From NCBI RefSeq assembly GCF_900172215.1, contig NZ_FWFP01000009.1, positions 124,001-188,000 of the forward strand: 64,000 nucleotides of DNA, in the 5' to 3' direction. Position numbers and translations under genes: made by a program. This document shows, piece by piece, positions 33,010 to 41,778 of the stretch (position 1 is its first letter; every line of letters starts with the position of its first letter). This DNA comes from Ruegeria meonggei (lineage in GTDB: Bacteria > Pseudomonadota > Alphaproteobacteria > Rhodobacterales > Rhodobacteraceae). Under the pieces are notes generated by a model that was given only the letters and a program-made list of their open reading frames with translations, ran no database searches and was not told where the DNA came from.

Positions 33010-34368
33010 ATGACTGAAAAGTTGCCAGATTACCTGGCTTAAGGCGAAGCTGCCCGTTTGTTCCCCGTTCTCTCAACCACGTCAAAGGAAGGCCGAACAA
33101 CATCCATTGTGTTGGCCTGTATGGTTCAGATTGAAGAGCTGGGAGCCGCGTTGCAGCAATCAATAGGCCAGAAGCGTTGAAAACGGGCCCAAGTTCATGC
33201 TTTCACCGAGGTTGTGTTCAAGAACCAATCCAAGACAATCAAGGATCGGCCCGACGGATTGATCGTCCTGAAGGTTGGCACCCGCGAGTGGAAGGCTCTT
33301 GTCGAAACCAAAGTTGGGAACAACACCCTCGATGCGGAGCAAATTGAAAGATACCGTGCTCTTGCCAAAGAGAACGGCGTCGATTGCGTCATCACGATAT
33401 CCAATCAATTCGCGACTACGCCGACCGCGCACCCTGTTGAGGAAGTCAGGAAGAGCAGGTCCAAGATTCCCGTTTATCACTGGTCATGGATGCATGTGGT
33501 CACGACTGCGGAGTTGCTGATCAGCAATGAGCAGGTCGAAGATAAGGACCAACTATTGTTGCTGAATGAGCTTCGACGCTTCCTCAATCACGAGAGCGCT
33601 GGCATCCAGGGCTTCCTTAGGATGCCCAAAGAATGGGGCGATCTCAACAAACTGGTGTCTTCAGGCGGTGTTATTCCGGCCCGGTCGCCAGAGGCGCAGA
33701 TCGTAGTCGATGCTTGGCACCAGGAGACCCGAGACCTGTCGCTGATCTTGAGCCGATTGGTGGAAACATCCGTCAGTGAGAAACTGTCGCGCAAGCACAT
33801 CAATGATCCGGCTCAGCGAAAAAAGGATGAGCTGCTGATGCTTCGCGAACACCACCAGCTCCAATGCACATTGGATGTTCCGGATACGGCCGCCCCTATC
33901 GAAGTCACCGCAGACCTGAAGCGGCGGTGCGTCGACGTTGGTATGACCATCCGAGCACCTGAAGATAAGAAATCGACAAAAGCCAGGCTGAATTGGCTTC
34001 TTCGGCAGATCAAGGTCGACAACATGGATGGGCTGTATATTCGCTTGCTTTGGCCTGGTGCCAGCGAGCCGACGCAGCACTTAGTCTCAGAACTCCGGGA
34101 AGACATTGATATCTGCCAAGAAGGCAAGGACCATCTGGTTACGCACGGCTTCCACGTTTTCTTGTCCAAGCGCCTCGGCGGGCGGTTCACACAACAGGCC
34201 AACTTCATATCCGACTTAGAAGAAGTCGTTCCTCTATTTTATGGCGAAGTGGGCGCAAATCTGTCCGTCTGGAAAAAGGCTGCGCCTAGGATCAAACATG
34301 ACAAACCAACAGCTGAAGATGTATCGTTAGACGCTATTGCAGAGGATGCGGAAGATTTCGAAGGCTGA
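33010..34368 (+). pseudogene. PD-(D/E)xK nuclease-like gene with two in-frame stops
   Basis: One continuous frame of 452 codons from ATG 33010, broken by TAA (33040-33042) and TGA (33178-33180), with readable protein on both sides (GEAARLFPVLSTTSKEG and IEELGAALQQSIGQKR, then KRAQVHAFTEVVFKNQ). The region has RPDGLIVLKVG and WKALVETK, giving a PD...ExK pattern (Asp82, Glu99, Lys101 of the full frame), so a nuclease-like fold is inferred. A shorter 384-codon piece starts with GTG 33214. I cannot name the family. Either it is a pseudogene or the stops are recent or sequencing errors. Confidence 0.6.
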
Positions 34369-34759
34369 ATTAAGCCACAGAAAAATTGCTCTAAGAGCGC
34401 CCTTATGTTCAAGAGGGACTCAGCACACCATCAGCCCAAACCAGACCTTCAGTTTGAGCCAACGACACCCTTGGGGGGGGCGCTTTCTGCAAGTGCTCGG
34501 TTTCAGTAGCCTGGAATTGAAAGCTGCCGTTGAACTATAGTGGCGCGCATTTGCATATGCTGCGAGTCGTAACTAGGGGTGCACTGCCCAGTAAGCGGAC
34601 TTTGCAAATTTCGAAGAACGATCATTGCGAATCTTTGCCAAGACCATTTGGAGCAGCCGCTATGAGGAACTGGCTGGACACGCCATTGATCACTACTTGC
34701 TGTTCTGTCGTAATTTCGCGCCAGTTGCGGGTCGCTTTGATTGCAAAGTCAGGCGATGG
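34369..34759. other. Non-coding spacer
   Basis: No supported gene in these 391 bases. A run of eight G (34470-34477) is the only unusual composition. Short frames here match nothing recognised. Confidence 0.45.
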
Positions 34760-35341
34760 TCACTGTCCCGAATTGGTTTTCGCGATACTGCAAAGCAGAT
34801 CAACATGTCGATCCAACCAATCCTCGTCCAATGCCTCGTGACGTATGAGCTTGCGGAAGTAGGGGGCAGCAACTGCTAGTTCTATGAGCTGATCAACCGG
34901 AACGTCGGCGGTGATCTCACCGCGACCTACTGCGGCTGCAAATACTGCTTCAACACTCGCGAACCTGTCTTTCATGAATTCCGTTATCACTAGCCTTGCT
35001 TCCTCGTCGTTGGACGCAGCAGCGACCACCTGAGGCGCGATTTGGCCCCACGGTGTGTCATTCAAGGCTCCCATCAGTACTCCGAGTAACCAGCGCAGAT
35101 CAGATCGTAGCGGGCCATCGGTTTTGGGCGGTATGTTTGGCGGTGTTGCGATGCGCCGGAATGCTGCATCACGCAGACTGCGCGCATCTGGCCAGTGCCT
35201 GTAAAGTGTACTGCGCGAAATGCCCGTTGCCTTTGAAACTGCGCCATGAGTTACGTGCAGCACGCCTTCATCCATCAGTATCCTTTGTGCCGCATCAAGC
35301 GCCGTCTGTCGTGTGGCGATCAGCCTAGGATCTTCTTTCAA
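34760..35341 (-). CDS. TetR/AcrR family regulator
   Basis: A 193-aa repressor. The HTH is AAQRILMDEGVLHVTHGAVSKATGISRSTLYRHWPDA (residues about 16-52). The C-terminal part is an all-helical ligand domain ending in AKTNSGQ. The start is TTG at 35341, set by an AGGAGG ribosome site at 35347-35352 (minus strand), 5 bases away. It faces the YceI/copper operon, with twin palindromic operators in the shared 112-base intergenic region, so it likely represses that operon and itself. Confidence 0.87.
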   Translation of the reverse strand: MKEDPRLIATRQTALDAAQRILMDEGVLHVTHGAVSKATGISRSTLYRHWPDARSLRDAAFRRIATPPNIPPKTDGPLRSDLRWLLGVLMGALNDTPWGQIAPQVVAAASNDEEARLVITEFMKDRFASVEAVFAAAVGRGEITADVPVDQLIELAVAAPYFRKLIRHEALDEDWLDRHVDLLCSIAKTNSGQ

Positions 35342-35353
35342 TCACCCCTCCTA

Positions 35354-35390
35354 TTGAACATTTTGTTGCATAGTAGAACATTTTGTTCTA
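35354..35390. promoter_or_regulatory. Twin TetR operators between tetR and the YceI gene
   Basis: The right site is a perfect 7+7 inverted repeat, TAGAACA (35374-35380) and TGTTCTA (35384-35390), around TTT. The left site, TTGAACATTTTGTTGCA (35354-35370), has the same core spacing with imperfect arms. They repeat exactly every 20 bases, so two dimers would sit on nearly the same face of the helix. They lie between the divergent starts at 35341 and 35453. Confidence 0.6.
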
Positions 35391-35452
35391 AAAGTCTGGT
35401 CGGTCAAAACCTAAATCCCACAAACACGTCTTGTCAAAACGGGAGCGTATCA

Positions 35453-36043
35453 ATGTTCAAAGTGGCAGCAACCCCGCTGGCGGTACTCTTATCGATGGGC
35501 GCGACAGCGGCATTGTCCGAGAGTGGAACTTATGAGCTGGATCCTGGACACAGTCAGGTATTGTTCAGCTACAACCACATCGGGTTCTCAGAAACGTTTG
35601 GAATGTTCTCAGGTTTTAGCGGCGAGATCGAGTTCAACGAAGATGATCCGTCTGCGTCATCTGTCACAGTGTCTATGCCTGTAAAATCCATGATCACGGG
35701 CTGGGATGCACGTCTGCAACACTTCATGTCAGATGATTTTTTTCGCGCGAGCGATGGTGATGTGGTCACATTCGCCTCCACCAGCATTGAAGTCACCGGG
35801 GAAAATACCGCGAATATTTCTGGCGATCTGACCATGAATGGTATCACCAAACCCGTTGTTCTGGAAACGACGCTCAACAAGTCAGCGCCATACCCGTTTG
35901 GTGCAAAGGAGGGCACCCCGACCTTGGGACTGGCAGCGACGGCGATCATCGTGCGGTCTGAATTCGGACTTGGGGCGTTTGCACCTGCGGTGAGCGACGA
36001 GATAGAGCTCTTAATCAATATCGAAGCGTTAAAGGGTGAGTGA
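35453..36043 (+). CDS. YceI family periplasmic protein
   Basis: A 196-aa lipocalin-like protein. ATG 35453 begins a signal peptide ending about residue 22 (TAALSES). The domain shows YELDPGHSQVLFSYNHIGFSETFG near the start, MPVKSMITGWDARLQHFMSDDFF, and GDLTMNGITKPVVLETTLN, the YceI pattern. It probably binds a polyprenyl or other hydrophobic ligand in the periplasm. It is first in the rightward copper/envelope group and lies just after the TetR operators, so it should be the most directly regulated gene. Confidence 0.9.
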   Translation: MFKVAATPLAVLLSMGATAALSESGTYELDPGHSQVLFSYNHIGFSETFGMFSGFSGEIEFNEDDPSASSVTVSMPVKSMITGWDARLQHFMSDDFFRASDGDVVTFASTSIEVTGENTANISGDLTMNGITKPVVLETTLNKSAPYPFGAKEGTPTLGLAATAIIVRSEFGLGAFAPAVSDEIELLINIEALKGE

Positions 36044-36108
36044 AGTGTACAAGGGCACCGATACGGTGCTCAGCACTCAATCTTTTTGATTGGCGGATGG
36101 TCAACACG

Positions 36109-36648
36109 ATGAATGTACACATGAGAACATTGGCGGTTGCTGTGACGGTAGTAGCATTGATGTGCTCGATGGCATCCGCGCAAGAGCGCTCCTTGCCGGA
36201 GCGCACCTCGCCCCGTCCCGAAACGACAAGCGGCGTACCGCATACTCAGATTGGTGTCGAAATTAATGCCGATTTGGCCCAGCTATTGCTGGAGCGAGTT
36301 GCCCAATTCCCAGGGGTCACACTTGGCCCAACACGCATATCATTACCTGGCGCGATTGGCTTTCAGCTTAATCCTGACATGTTGTTGTCTCAACCGAACT
36401 CTATCGTCGGTGGGTTTGAGTTTGCGCATATGCATACTGATGGCAGCTTGCACGCTTCGCTGCACCCGGCAATGGCGCGGCGGGCAATTGAGGCCGGCTG
36501 GGCAGTAGCGCACCCTTGGGCCGATCAACGCCCCGGATGGAGCGGCTTTGTCATGATCTATACTCCAACCACACCAGAAGAGTTGGATGTCGTCATCGAT
36601 CTGGTCGAAAGTTCGTACACCTTCATCACCGGCAACACCTTGGGTTAA
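36109..36648 (+). CDS. DUF5519 (luciferase-domain family) exported protein
   Basis: A 179-aa protein with a signal peptide (residues 1-25, ...MCSMASAQ). Central motif GVTLGPTRISLPGAIGFQLN, EFAHMHTDGSLHASLHP and AIEAGWAVAHPWADQRPG match the DUF5519 family as I recall it. No enzymatic function is known. An alternative start is 36097. It follows YceI after 65 bases and belongs to the same rightward group, though it is not an established copper gene. Confidence 0.7.
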   Translation: MNVHMRTLAVAVTVVALMCSMASAQERSLPERTSPRPETTSGVPHTQIGVEINADLAQLLLERVAQFPGVTLGPTRISLPGAIGFQLNPDMLLSQPNSIVGGFEFAHMHTDGSLHASLHPAMARRAIEAGWAVAHPWADQRPGWSGFVMIYTPTTPEELDVVIDLVESSYTFITGNTLG

Positions 36649-36856
36649 ACGCCCACCTGCTGACCTTGCCGTTGCTGACTAATACGCAGGTCAGTCAAAA
36701 TTCAGTTTTACCGGAATTTCAGGTGATCCATGTTCCACTGTTCCAGCCGGGCATGATCCAGAGATGTGGCGCACCCAAAATGGGTGCAACTAGGATATAT
36801 ATGGCGAAACATCCTCGAAACTTGTCAAAACCTCCTACCCCCATTAGGTATTTGGT

Positions 36857-37192
36857 ATGTTTCGCCTGGTCCTGTCGATATTTCTTGTTATTGCATTCTC
36901 TGGCGCATCCGCAGCGTCCGTGAAGCATGGCTTGACCCATGGATCGGATCATTCTGGTCATCATGCTCAAATGGCGGACGACGATCCGTTGGCTGATGCC
37001 GAGAAAGCTGCTGCGGATTGTTGCGACACCACCAGCGGCATGGGTTCAACATCCTGTTTTGGTGATCTTGTCGCCACGGCGGGGATTTCGCCGATTGCTC
37101 CATTGGTGATCTCAGTGGGTAGTGTGACGGGCGCTGGAGCCGATTTTTCGGGCCTCGCACTGGGTGTTCCCACCGGTCCTCCGAAAGCCTGA
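36857..37192 (+). CDS. Small exported Cys/His-rich protein, copper-locus type
   Basis: A 111-aa protein with a signal peptide (MFRLVLSIFLVIAFSGASA). A His-rich N-terminal segment (HGLTHGSDHSGHH) and a Cys pair (ADCCDTTSG) plus a third Cys give potential metal ligands. Its C-terminus ends VPTGPPKA. Similar short proteins accompany DUF411/CopCD genes in alphaproteobacteria (from memory). It may bind or buffer copper in the periplasm; that is inference. Confidence 0.6.
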   Translation: MFRLVLSIFLVIAFSGASAASVKHGLTHGSDHSGHHAQMADDDPLADAEKAAADCCDTTSGMGSTSCFGDLVATAGISPIAPLVISVGSVTGAGADFSGLALGVPTGPPKA

Positions 37193-37250
37193 ATGGCAAC
37201 GGGCGCTCGCCCGCATTCCGTTCAGATTTCACATCAAAGGACCGACAGAC

Positions 37251-37718
37251 ATGATCACACGTCGTCACTTCACCACACTATCTGCAACTGCTCTCATCGC
37301 GACCGCTCTTCCCGTCCGTGCAGGCACCCCGATGCACGTGCTCAGCTCACCAGGTTGCGGATGTTGTCACGCATGGGCCGACTTGGCACGTGCACGTGGC
37401 TACGCCGTCACAGTTGAGGAACTGACTGACCCCGAGGCACAGAAGTCAGCGCGGGGTATCCCGCTGAATCTCGCATCTTGTCACACCATTGAAGCCGATG
37501 GTTATGTCTTTGAGGGCCATGTGCCGTTCAAAGCACTGGAAGCCGTGTTGAAGGATCGGCCTGACATCACAGGGCTTGCTGTTCCCGGCATGCCAATGGG
37601 CTCCCCTGGTATGGGCGACGATCCGTCCGCCCGTTACGACGTCATTGCATTTGGGGGCGAGGCTGCGGCCGGTACGGTGTACTACCGCGCGGGCACCGCG
37701 CAGCCGTTCGACACCTGA
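37251..37718 (+). CDS. DUF411 family protein, copper-linked
   Basis: A 155-aa exported protein. ATG 37251 starts a Tat-like signal (MITRRHFTTLSATALIATALP) and the mature part has MHVLSSPGCGCCHAWADLAR, a CxCC metal/redox motif. PLNLASCHTIEADGYVFEGHVP and LAVPGMPMGSPGM are DUF411 marks with Met-rich copper-binding potential. DUF411 proteins usually sit in copper-tolerance loci. Its stop shares a base with the start of the cytochrome c gene. Confidence 0.85.
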   Translation: MITRRHFTTLSATALIATALPVRAGTPMHVLSSPGCGCCHAWADLARARGYAVTVEELTDPEAQKSARGIPLNLASCHTIEADGYVFEGHVPFKALEAVLKDRPDITGLAVPGMPMGSPGMGDDPSARYDVIAFGGEAAAGTVYYRAGTAQPFDT

Positions 37719-38182
37719 TGCTAGGGCGCACAACACTCTTGGTCACCGGTGGGCTTGCGCTCGCCGGTTTCTCTGTAGCGTTCGTTTTGGCCCAAGCCTC
37801 TGAGCCGGTCGGTCTTTTAACACCTGATGACGCGGAAGTTGTCGCCGTTGGCCAAGATATATACGCGGACCAATGTGCTGCCTGCCACGGTGAGAACCTT
37901 GAAGGACAGCCAAACTGGCGGATACGCGGCGAGGATGGTTTGCTACCAGCACCGCCGCATGACGCCACAGGGCATACGTGGCACCACGATGATGAAACGC
38001 TTTTCACCCTGACCAAATTTGGCCTGGCCGGACTGATGGAAAATGTGCCCCCAACCGGTATGCCGACCTATGAAGGTGTGCTCAGCGATGACGAAATCAT
38101 AGCGGTCCTATCTTTTATCAAGTCAACCTGGCCCTATGACCTTCGTGAGTACCACGACGAGTTGAATGCCCAATCCGAATAG
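37718..38182 (+). CDS. Cytochrome c family protein
   Basis: A 154-aa class I cytochrome c. An N-terminal hydrophobic signal or anchor (about residues 5-25) is followed by one heme motif, CAACH (residues about 51-55, in DQCAACHGENLEGQP), and axial Met in TGMPTYEGVLSDDEIIAVLSF. It shares the A of the stop/start ATG with DUF411 (TGATG). It could pass electrons in copper or thiol oxidation in the periplasm; such cytochromes are often next to CopC/CopD. Confidence 0.87.
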   Translation: MLGRTTLLVTGGLALAGFSVAFVLAQASEPVGLLTPDDAEVVAVGQDIYADQCAACHGENLEGQPNWRIRGEDGLLPAPPHDATGHTWHHDDETLFTLTKFGLAGLMENVPPTGMPTYEGVLSDDEIIAVLSFIKSTWPYDLREYHDELNAQSE

Positions 38183-38194
38183 AGGAAAACTCAG

Positions 38195-38539
38195 ATGATC
38201 AAACAAACTCTTATCGGCTTGGTCGTAGCAATGGCTCCAATGCTTGCGGCCGCGCATTCAATGTCCGAAGCAACGACACCGACTGACGGTGCTACCGTCA
38301 CGGAAGTGCCGGAGCTTTCCATGCGGTTCGATGATCCGATGCTCATCATCTCGGTCACGCTGACCTCACCCGATGGCGATGTCGAAATTGACCGCGAAAC
38401 GGGTATGGACCCCGCCATAGAGTTCCGGGCTATGCCTTTGGAGGAGCTTGCACCCGGAAGCTACCGCTTCGACTGGCGCGGTATGGCTTCCGACGGTCAC
38501 CCGATGCAGGGCAGCTTCTCTTTCACGGTCGCTGAGTGA
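38195..38539 (+). CDS. copC: CopC-like periplasmic copper-binding protein
   Basis: A 114-aa beta-barrel protein. A signal peptide (residues 1-20, ending LAAA) is followed at once by the N-terminal His, HSMSEATTPTDGA, which is the amino-terminal Cu(II) ligand position in CopC. ELSMRFDDPM and WRGMASDGHPMQGSFSFTV match the family, with His/Asp near the C-terminus. It delivers or buffers copper for CopD and is coupled to it: its stop overlaps the GTG start of CopD. Confidence 0.87.
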   Translation: MIKQTLIGLVVAMAPMLAAAHSMSEATTPTDGATVTEVPELSMRFDDPMLIISVTLTSPDGDVEIDRETGMDPAIEFRAMPLEELAPGSYRFDWRGMASDGHPMQGSFSFTVAE

Positions 38540-39414
38540 TCGGTCTGGCACCCATTGACGGTGTTGTTGTCTTGGCCATTTTGGCGAAAGCAATTGGCTA
38601 CGGCGCGGCGCTGTTGGCGATGGGTGGCGTCCTGTTCATCGTTCTCTTTGCCACGCGCGCCGAGGCGTCCGTTTTGCGCCTTGCACGGTACCTTGCGGTC
38701 GGAGCTGCGATTGTCGGTCTTGCCATGCTTGCTCTACGTTTCGGCATCAGAGCGGCGCGGATATCTGGGATGGGCTTTGACGGTGCGACGGACCCAATAA
38801 TGCTTGGCTTTGTTTGGGACAGTCCGCTTGGAGCCGCCGCGATTTGGCGAGGAGTGGGTGAACTCGCGATATTGGCAATCCTGCTCTCCCACGTCGGGCA
38901 GTGGTTCGCTTTGGCGGGCAGTCTTGCTGTAGCGATTTCCTTTGCCCAGGTGGGACACTCGCTTGGAGAGCCTAGGGCGATTCTCGCCGTCTTGCTGGTT
39001 CTTCATCTGCTGGCTGCCGCGTTTTGGGTCGGTGCTCTCCTGCCCTTACGCAAAGCGGCGCTCACTCCCACTGGGGCCGATCTACTGCACCACTTTGGCA
39101 GTGTCGCTGCTTATGGAGTTGCCGTCCTGATTGTTGCAGGCGCAGCGCTCGCGTGGCTGCTTTCGGACTCCGTAGCCGCCTTGTTTGGGACGGCATATGG
39201 ATTGGGGCTTTTGGTCAAGGTCGTGATCGTTTCTGCCCTTTTTGGCCTCGCGGCGCTGAACAAGCTGAGATTTGTTCCGGCTCTCAGGGCTGAGAAGCGT
39301 GGCGCGGAAATTGCTCTCCGACGGTCGATTTCAATGGAGATGTTGGCTGTTGTCCTGATCCTGTTTGCAACGGCGACGCTAACCAGTGTGACGACACCTC
39401 CCATCAATCTCTGA
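38536..39414 (+). CDS. copD: CopD-like inner-membrane protein
   Basis: A 292-aa protein with eight membrane helices, typical of CopD. It starts with GTG 38536 in a GTGA overlap with copC. Characteristic residues lie in FAQVGHSLGEPRAILAVLLVLHLLAAAFWVGAL, with His positions suited to metal handling, and in the last helices. It probably transports or senses copper together with CopC. A weak hairpin follows the stop. Confidence 0.85.
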   Translation: MIGLAPIDGVVVLAILAKAIGYGAALLAMGGVLFIVLFATRAEASVLRLARYLAVGAAIVGLAMLALRFGIRAARISGMGFDGATDPIMLGFVWDSPLGAAAIWRGVGELAILAILLSHVGQWFALAGSLAVAISFAQVGHSLGEPRAILAVLLVLHLLAAAFWVGALLPLRKAALTPTGADLLHHFGSVAAYGVAVLIVAGAALAWLLSDSVAALFGTAYGLGLLVKVVIVSALFGLAALNKLRFVPALRAEKRGAEIALRRSISMEMLAVVLILFATATLTSVTTPPINL

Positions 39415-39452
39415 CGGCTTATAGTCCGAAGCCGGAACTGCAAATCTTTTTT
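39415..39452 (+). terminator. Possible terminator after copD
   Basis: CGGCTT (39415-39420) and AAGCCG (39429-39434) form a 6-bp stem directly after the copD stop codon. A run of six T follows at 39447-39452, too far for a classic intrinsic terminator. Weak but at the expected place for the end of the copper operon. Confidence 0.3.
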
Positions 39453-40017
39453 ACGTATGCCCGCTTAGGTCTGCGAACGGCCTGATGCATACACAGCAAC
39501 GAAAGAAGACGACCAGGATACCAAGGGGCTCGGTTTCGCCGTTCGCTGCTTTTCGTATCAGTGACTAGAGGCAGCCCGAAGCAGACTTTCAAATCGGGGC
39601 TTTGCAATTCCACCTTTGCGGATATATCTTCGGGTAAAATGGAGCGATTTGCCGACACCAAAATGACGGTAATGCGCCGCAGCCCAGCCATCTGCGAAGC
39701 GCATGGGAATGTCCGGCTTACGCGCTTAGTGACCTGCTGCATGAGCATAGTTCGACACACGATCGATGGCGGGTTCGGGCTCTTACCGATATTCTATGCC
39801 AAGGCCGGTCAGTTGGTACTCAAGTCACACTGAAGCACCAAGATACATTCCCCTACATCGTCTTTTCTCATTGATCTGGTACTGGCTTCGACAGATAGAG
39901 AGGTCTGCGGTGGCTGTCTTCCTTCGCAAGTGGCGCATGTCAAAGCGCTGCCGGAGGATCTCCGCTGGCCTTTATTCACGGCTTACGCACCTGCCACAGG
40001 CCCTATCAGAGGACGTC
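39453..40017. other. Non-coding spacer between copD and plsC
   Basis: About 560 bases without a supported gene. Frames here on both strands match nothing recognised. An in-frame extension of the acyltransferase upstream from 39766 exists but lacks a ribosome site and family sequence, so it is not used. Confidence 0.45.
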
Positions 40018-40788
40018 ATGCCCCTTTCACCTGACGGTCAAGACCGCGCTACTCGCGCCATTGACCCATTGCCAATACGCCTTATCAAGCGCGCTATACT
40101 GGTTCTTATCGGCCTGTTTTATTTCCTCTTCGTGGCCTTTGCCCCTCTTCTTTGCGTTCGGCGCAGAGGGTTTCGGGGTTGGTATTGGCGCCTGGTGAAA
40201 CGGTCATGTTCACGCCTGCTGTGGCTCCTCAGCATCCGCGTCGAGATGTGTCCTGAGGAAAAGAATGCCCTCGCCGCCGACACCAACAGCATCATCGTGG
40301 TTAACCACCGTAGCCATCTCGATGGCTTCAGTCTCATGCACGTGGTGCCCGACACCAAATGGTTCACTTTCGCGGCGAAGTCAGAGTTCTGGAACAGCAA
40401 ACTCCTGCGCACTGGTTTTGATGGAGCGGGTCTCGTCCCTATCAACCGGGACTCCGGCTCAACGGCCATGGATACGCTGATAAAGGCTGTCAAGGAAATG
40501 CCCGCCCGCTGTTCCATCGTGCTATTCCCAGAAGGCACCCGAGCCAAAACAGAATCGCTAGGGGACTTTAAAGCGGGTGCAGTCTTAGTCGCCCGAGAAA
40601 CCGGTCGCACGATCACCCCTATTGTCATCCACGACAGCGATAGTCTACTTCCACGCGGCAAACATTTACCGCGCAGCGGGACGATCCGTGTGGAGGCATT
40701 GCCAGCATTCGCGTGCGATCCTGCCGCTAGCGTGGATGAGGATCTGACGCGATTGCGCAGGCAGATGATGGCTGTGTTTGAGCGGTGA
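40018..40788 (+). CDS. 1-acyl-sn-glycerol-3-phosphate acyltransferase (PlsC family)
   Basis: A 256-aa acyltransferase. ATG 40018 has GAGGA 5 bases upstream. A membrane helix (residues about 26-48) is followed by motif I, NHRSHLDG (catalytic His/Asp), and motif III, FPEGTRAKTE; GLVPINRDSG fits motif II. It would place an acyl chain on lysophosphatidate or a related lysolipid at the inner membrane. The long ORF extending upstream to 39766 is not used. No operon partner. Confidence 0.82.
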   Translation: MPLSPDGQDRATRAIDPLPIRLIKRAILVLIGLFYFLFVAFAPLLCVRRRGFRGWYWRLVKRSCSRLLWLLSIRVEMCPEEKNALAADTNSIIVVNHRSHLDGFSLMHVVPDTKWFTFAAKSEFWNSKLLRTGFDGAGLVPINRDSGSTAMDTLIKAVKEMPARCSIVLFPEGTRAKTESLGDFKAGAVLVARETGRTITPIVIHDSDSLLPRGKHLPRSGTIRVEALPAFACDPAASVDEDLTRLRRQMMAVFER

Positions 40789-40814
40789 AGTCTGTTTGAC
40801 AGAAATATGCAGAA

Positions 40815-40952
40815 ACCGAGTTTGTTGAGTTTCGGCTACGCGTAGCGGCAGATAACAGATTTGCGGAACAGTTTTACTTGTCGGTGGGGTTTCTCCAACG
40901 GGTATCGATATGCGAAGACCTAGTTAGTTCCCGTATTTCAGTATGCTCTTAG
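40815..40952 (+). pseudogene. GNAT acetyltransferase C-terminal remnant
   Basis: The frame ending at the TAG of 40950-40952 reads FRLRVAADNRFAEQFYLSVG, which resembles the acetyl-CoA-binding C-terminal motif of GNAT proteins (VxxDNxxAxxFYxxxGF). There is no N-terminal half. The rest of 40789-41116 shows no gene. Weak, and the fragment is too short for certainty. Confidence 0.3.
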
Positions 40953-41116
40953 CCAGTCTTATCTATGGTTGGACTGCTTGGTATTATCACTGAACCCTCA
41001 GAAGAGAATGGACATTTGAGTGCCCTGAACTCGCTATTCATGCCGGAGGCAGAAAAAGCAGGGGAGACACGAATTTGCCAGATGCTGTACGACGTATGAG
41101 TGACCAAAAGCTAACA

Positions 41117-41398
41117 CTAAGCCGCCATCAGACCACCAGCTTCGCCTGCGATATCGACTATGCAGTCATCGCCGGTCTGAATGCGATTTGCCGGGCTTTC
41201 TCCTCCGAGTTCCAATTTGGGTGAGGTTAACCAGAACGCGCATTGCCACGGCGTCATTTCACGTGGCAGGGCTTTCAACACTTTTTCCATCAAAGGAAGC
41301 GGGGTTCCATCCTCAGCAAACTGGAAAGATGGATAGGCGTTGGCCCCATTGTAAGGCAAAGAAAGTACCTTCCCGGTTCTTGTCCAGATGTCGGCTAT
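41117..41398 (-). pseudogene. MbcA/ParS-type antitoxin C-terminal remnant
   Basis: The frame reads WTRTGKVLSLPYNGANAYPS and FQFAEDGTPLPLMEKVLKAL, then MTPWQCAFWLTSPKLELGGE, the pattern of the Xre/MbcA/ParS (DUF2384) toxin-binding domain. The upstream extension to 41485 runs antisense to an integrase fragment and is not part of the original protein, so the antitoxin has lost its N-terminus. No toxin gene is adjacent. Relic of a mobile insertion event. Confidence 0.5.
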
Positions 41399-41566
41399 GG
41401 CTCGCATTCGATGCGTAGAACCAAGGTCACTCAGATCTACAAAAAGACAGGCAACCTGCGCGCTGTTCAGCTTCTGCTTGGCCACACGAAGATGGACAGC
41501 ACTGTCCGGTATCTCGGTGTTGAGCTAGAAGATGCGTTGGCTATCGCGGAAGCTATTGAAATTTAA
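41393..41566 (+). pseudogene. Site-specific integrase C-terminal remnant
   Basis: Reads GYGSHSMRRTKVTQIYKKTG, LRAVQLLLGHTKMDSTVRYL, then GVELEDALAIAEAIEI before the stop, that is the HxLR, LGH and Y motifs of tyrosine recombinases, with the catalytic His, Arg, His and Tyr present but no N-terminal half. Its beginning abuts the antitoxin remnant on the other strand at about 41393-41398, so the two relics were joined by a deletion or recombination event. Confidence 0.62.
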
Positions 41567-41573
41567 CATCGTC

Positions 41574-41595
41574 GGGCCGCTCTCACGGGCGGCCC
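41574..41595. terminator. GC-rich hairpin after the integrase remnant
   Basis: GGGCCGC (41574-41580) and GCGGCCC (41589-41595) form a perfect 7-bp stem with an 8-base loop, 7 bases after the stop of the integrase remnant. No T-tract follows, so it could be a terminator relic or a recombination-linked structure. Confidence 0.35.
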
Positions 41596-41778
41596 AATGC
41601 GGACATTCACCCACTGATCGCCATGCTGCGGTGCGGTCCGCCAAACCCGCCATTCGCGGCGGCCGCGAAATCATGGCTGTAGCCAATTCACACATCGCGA
41701 AAAAAGCGCTATTTCGCTGCAGCTGCGCCAATGTCTGATCCTGGGACTTTGCAGAGCGGCCATTGGGTTTCTCGTTCA

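Noticed and set aside
36829..36851. ACCTCCTACCCCCATTAGGT as a CueR-like MerR operator before 36857
   Set aside because: Only 4-base arms (ACCT/AGGT) agree and the supposed promoter would leave almost no leader before the ATG at 36857.
39766..40017. Upstream extension of the PlsC frame
   Set aside because: No ribosome site and no acyltransferase-like sequence; a good GAGGA site supports the start at 40018.
41399..41485. N-terminal extension of the antitoxin remnant
   Set aside because: It is the reverse complement of the integrase fragment, not antitoxin sequence.
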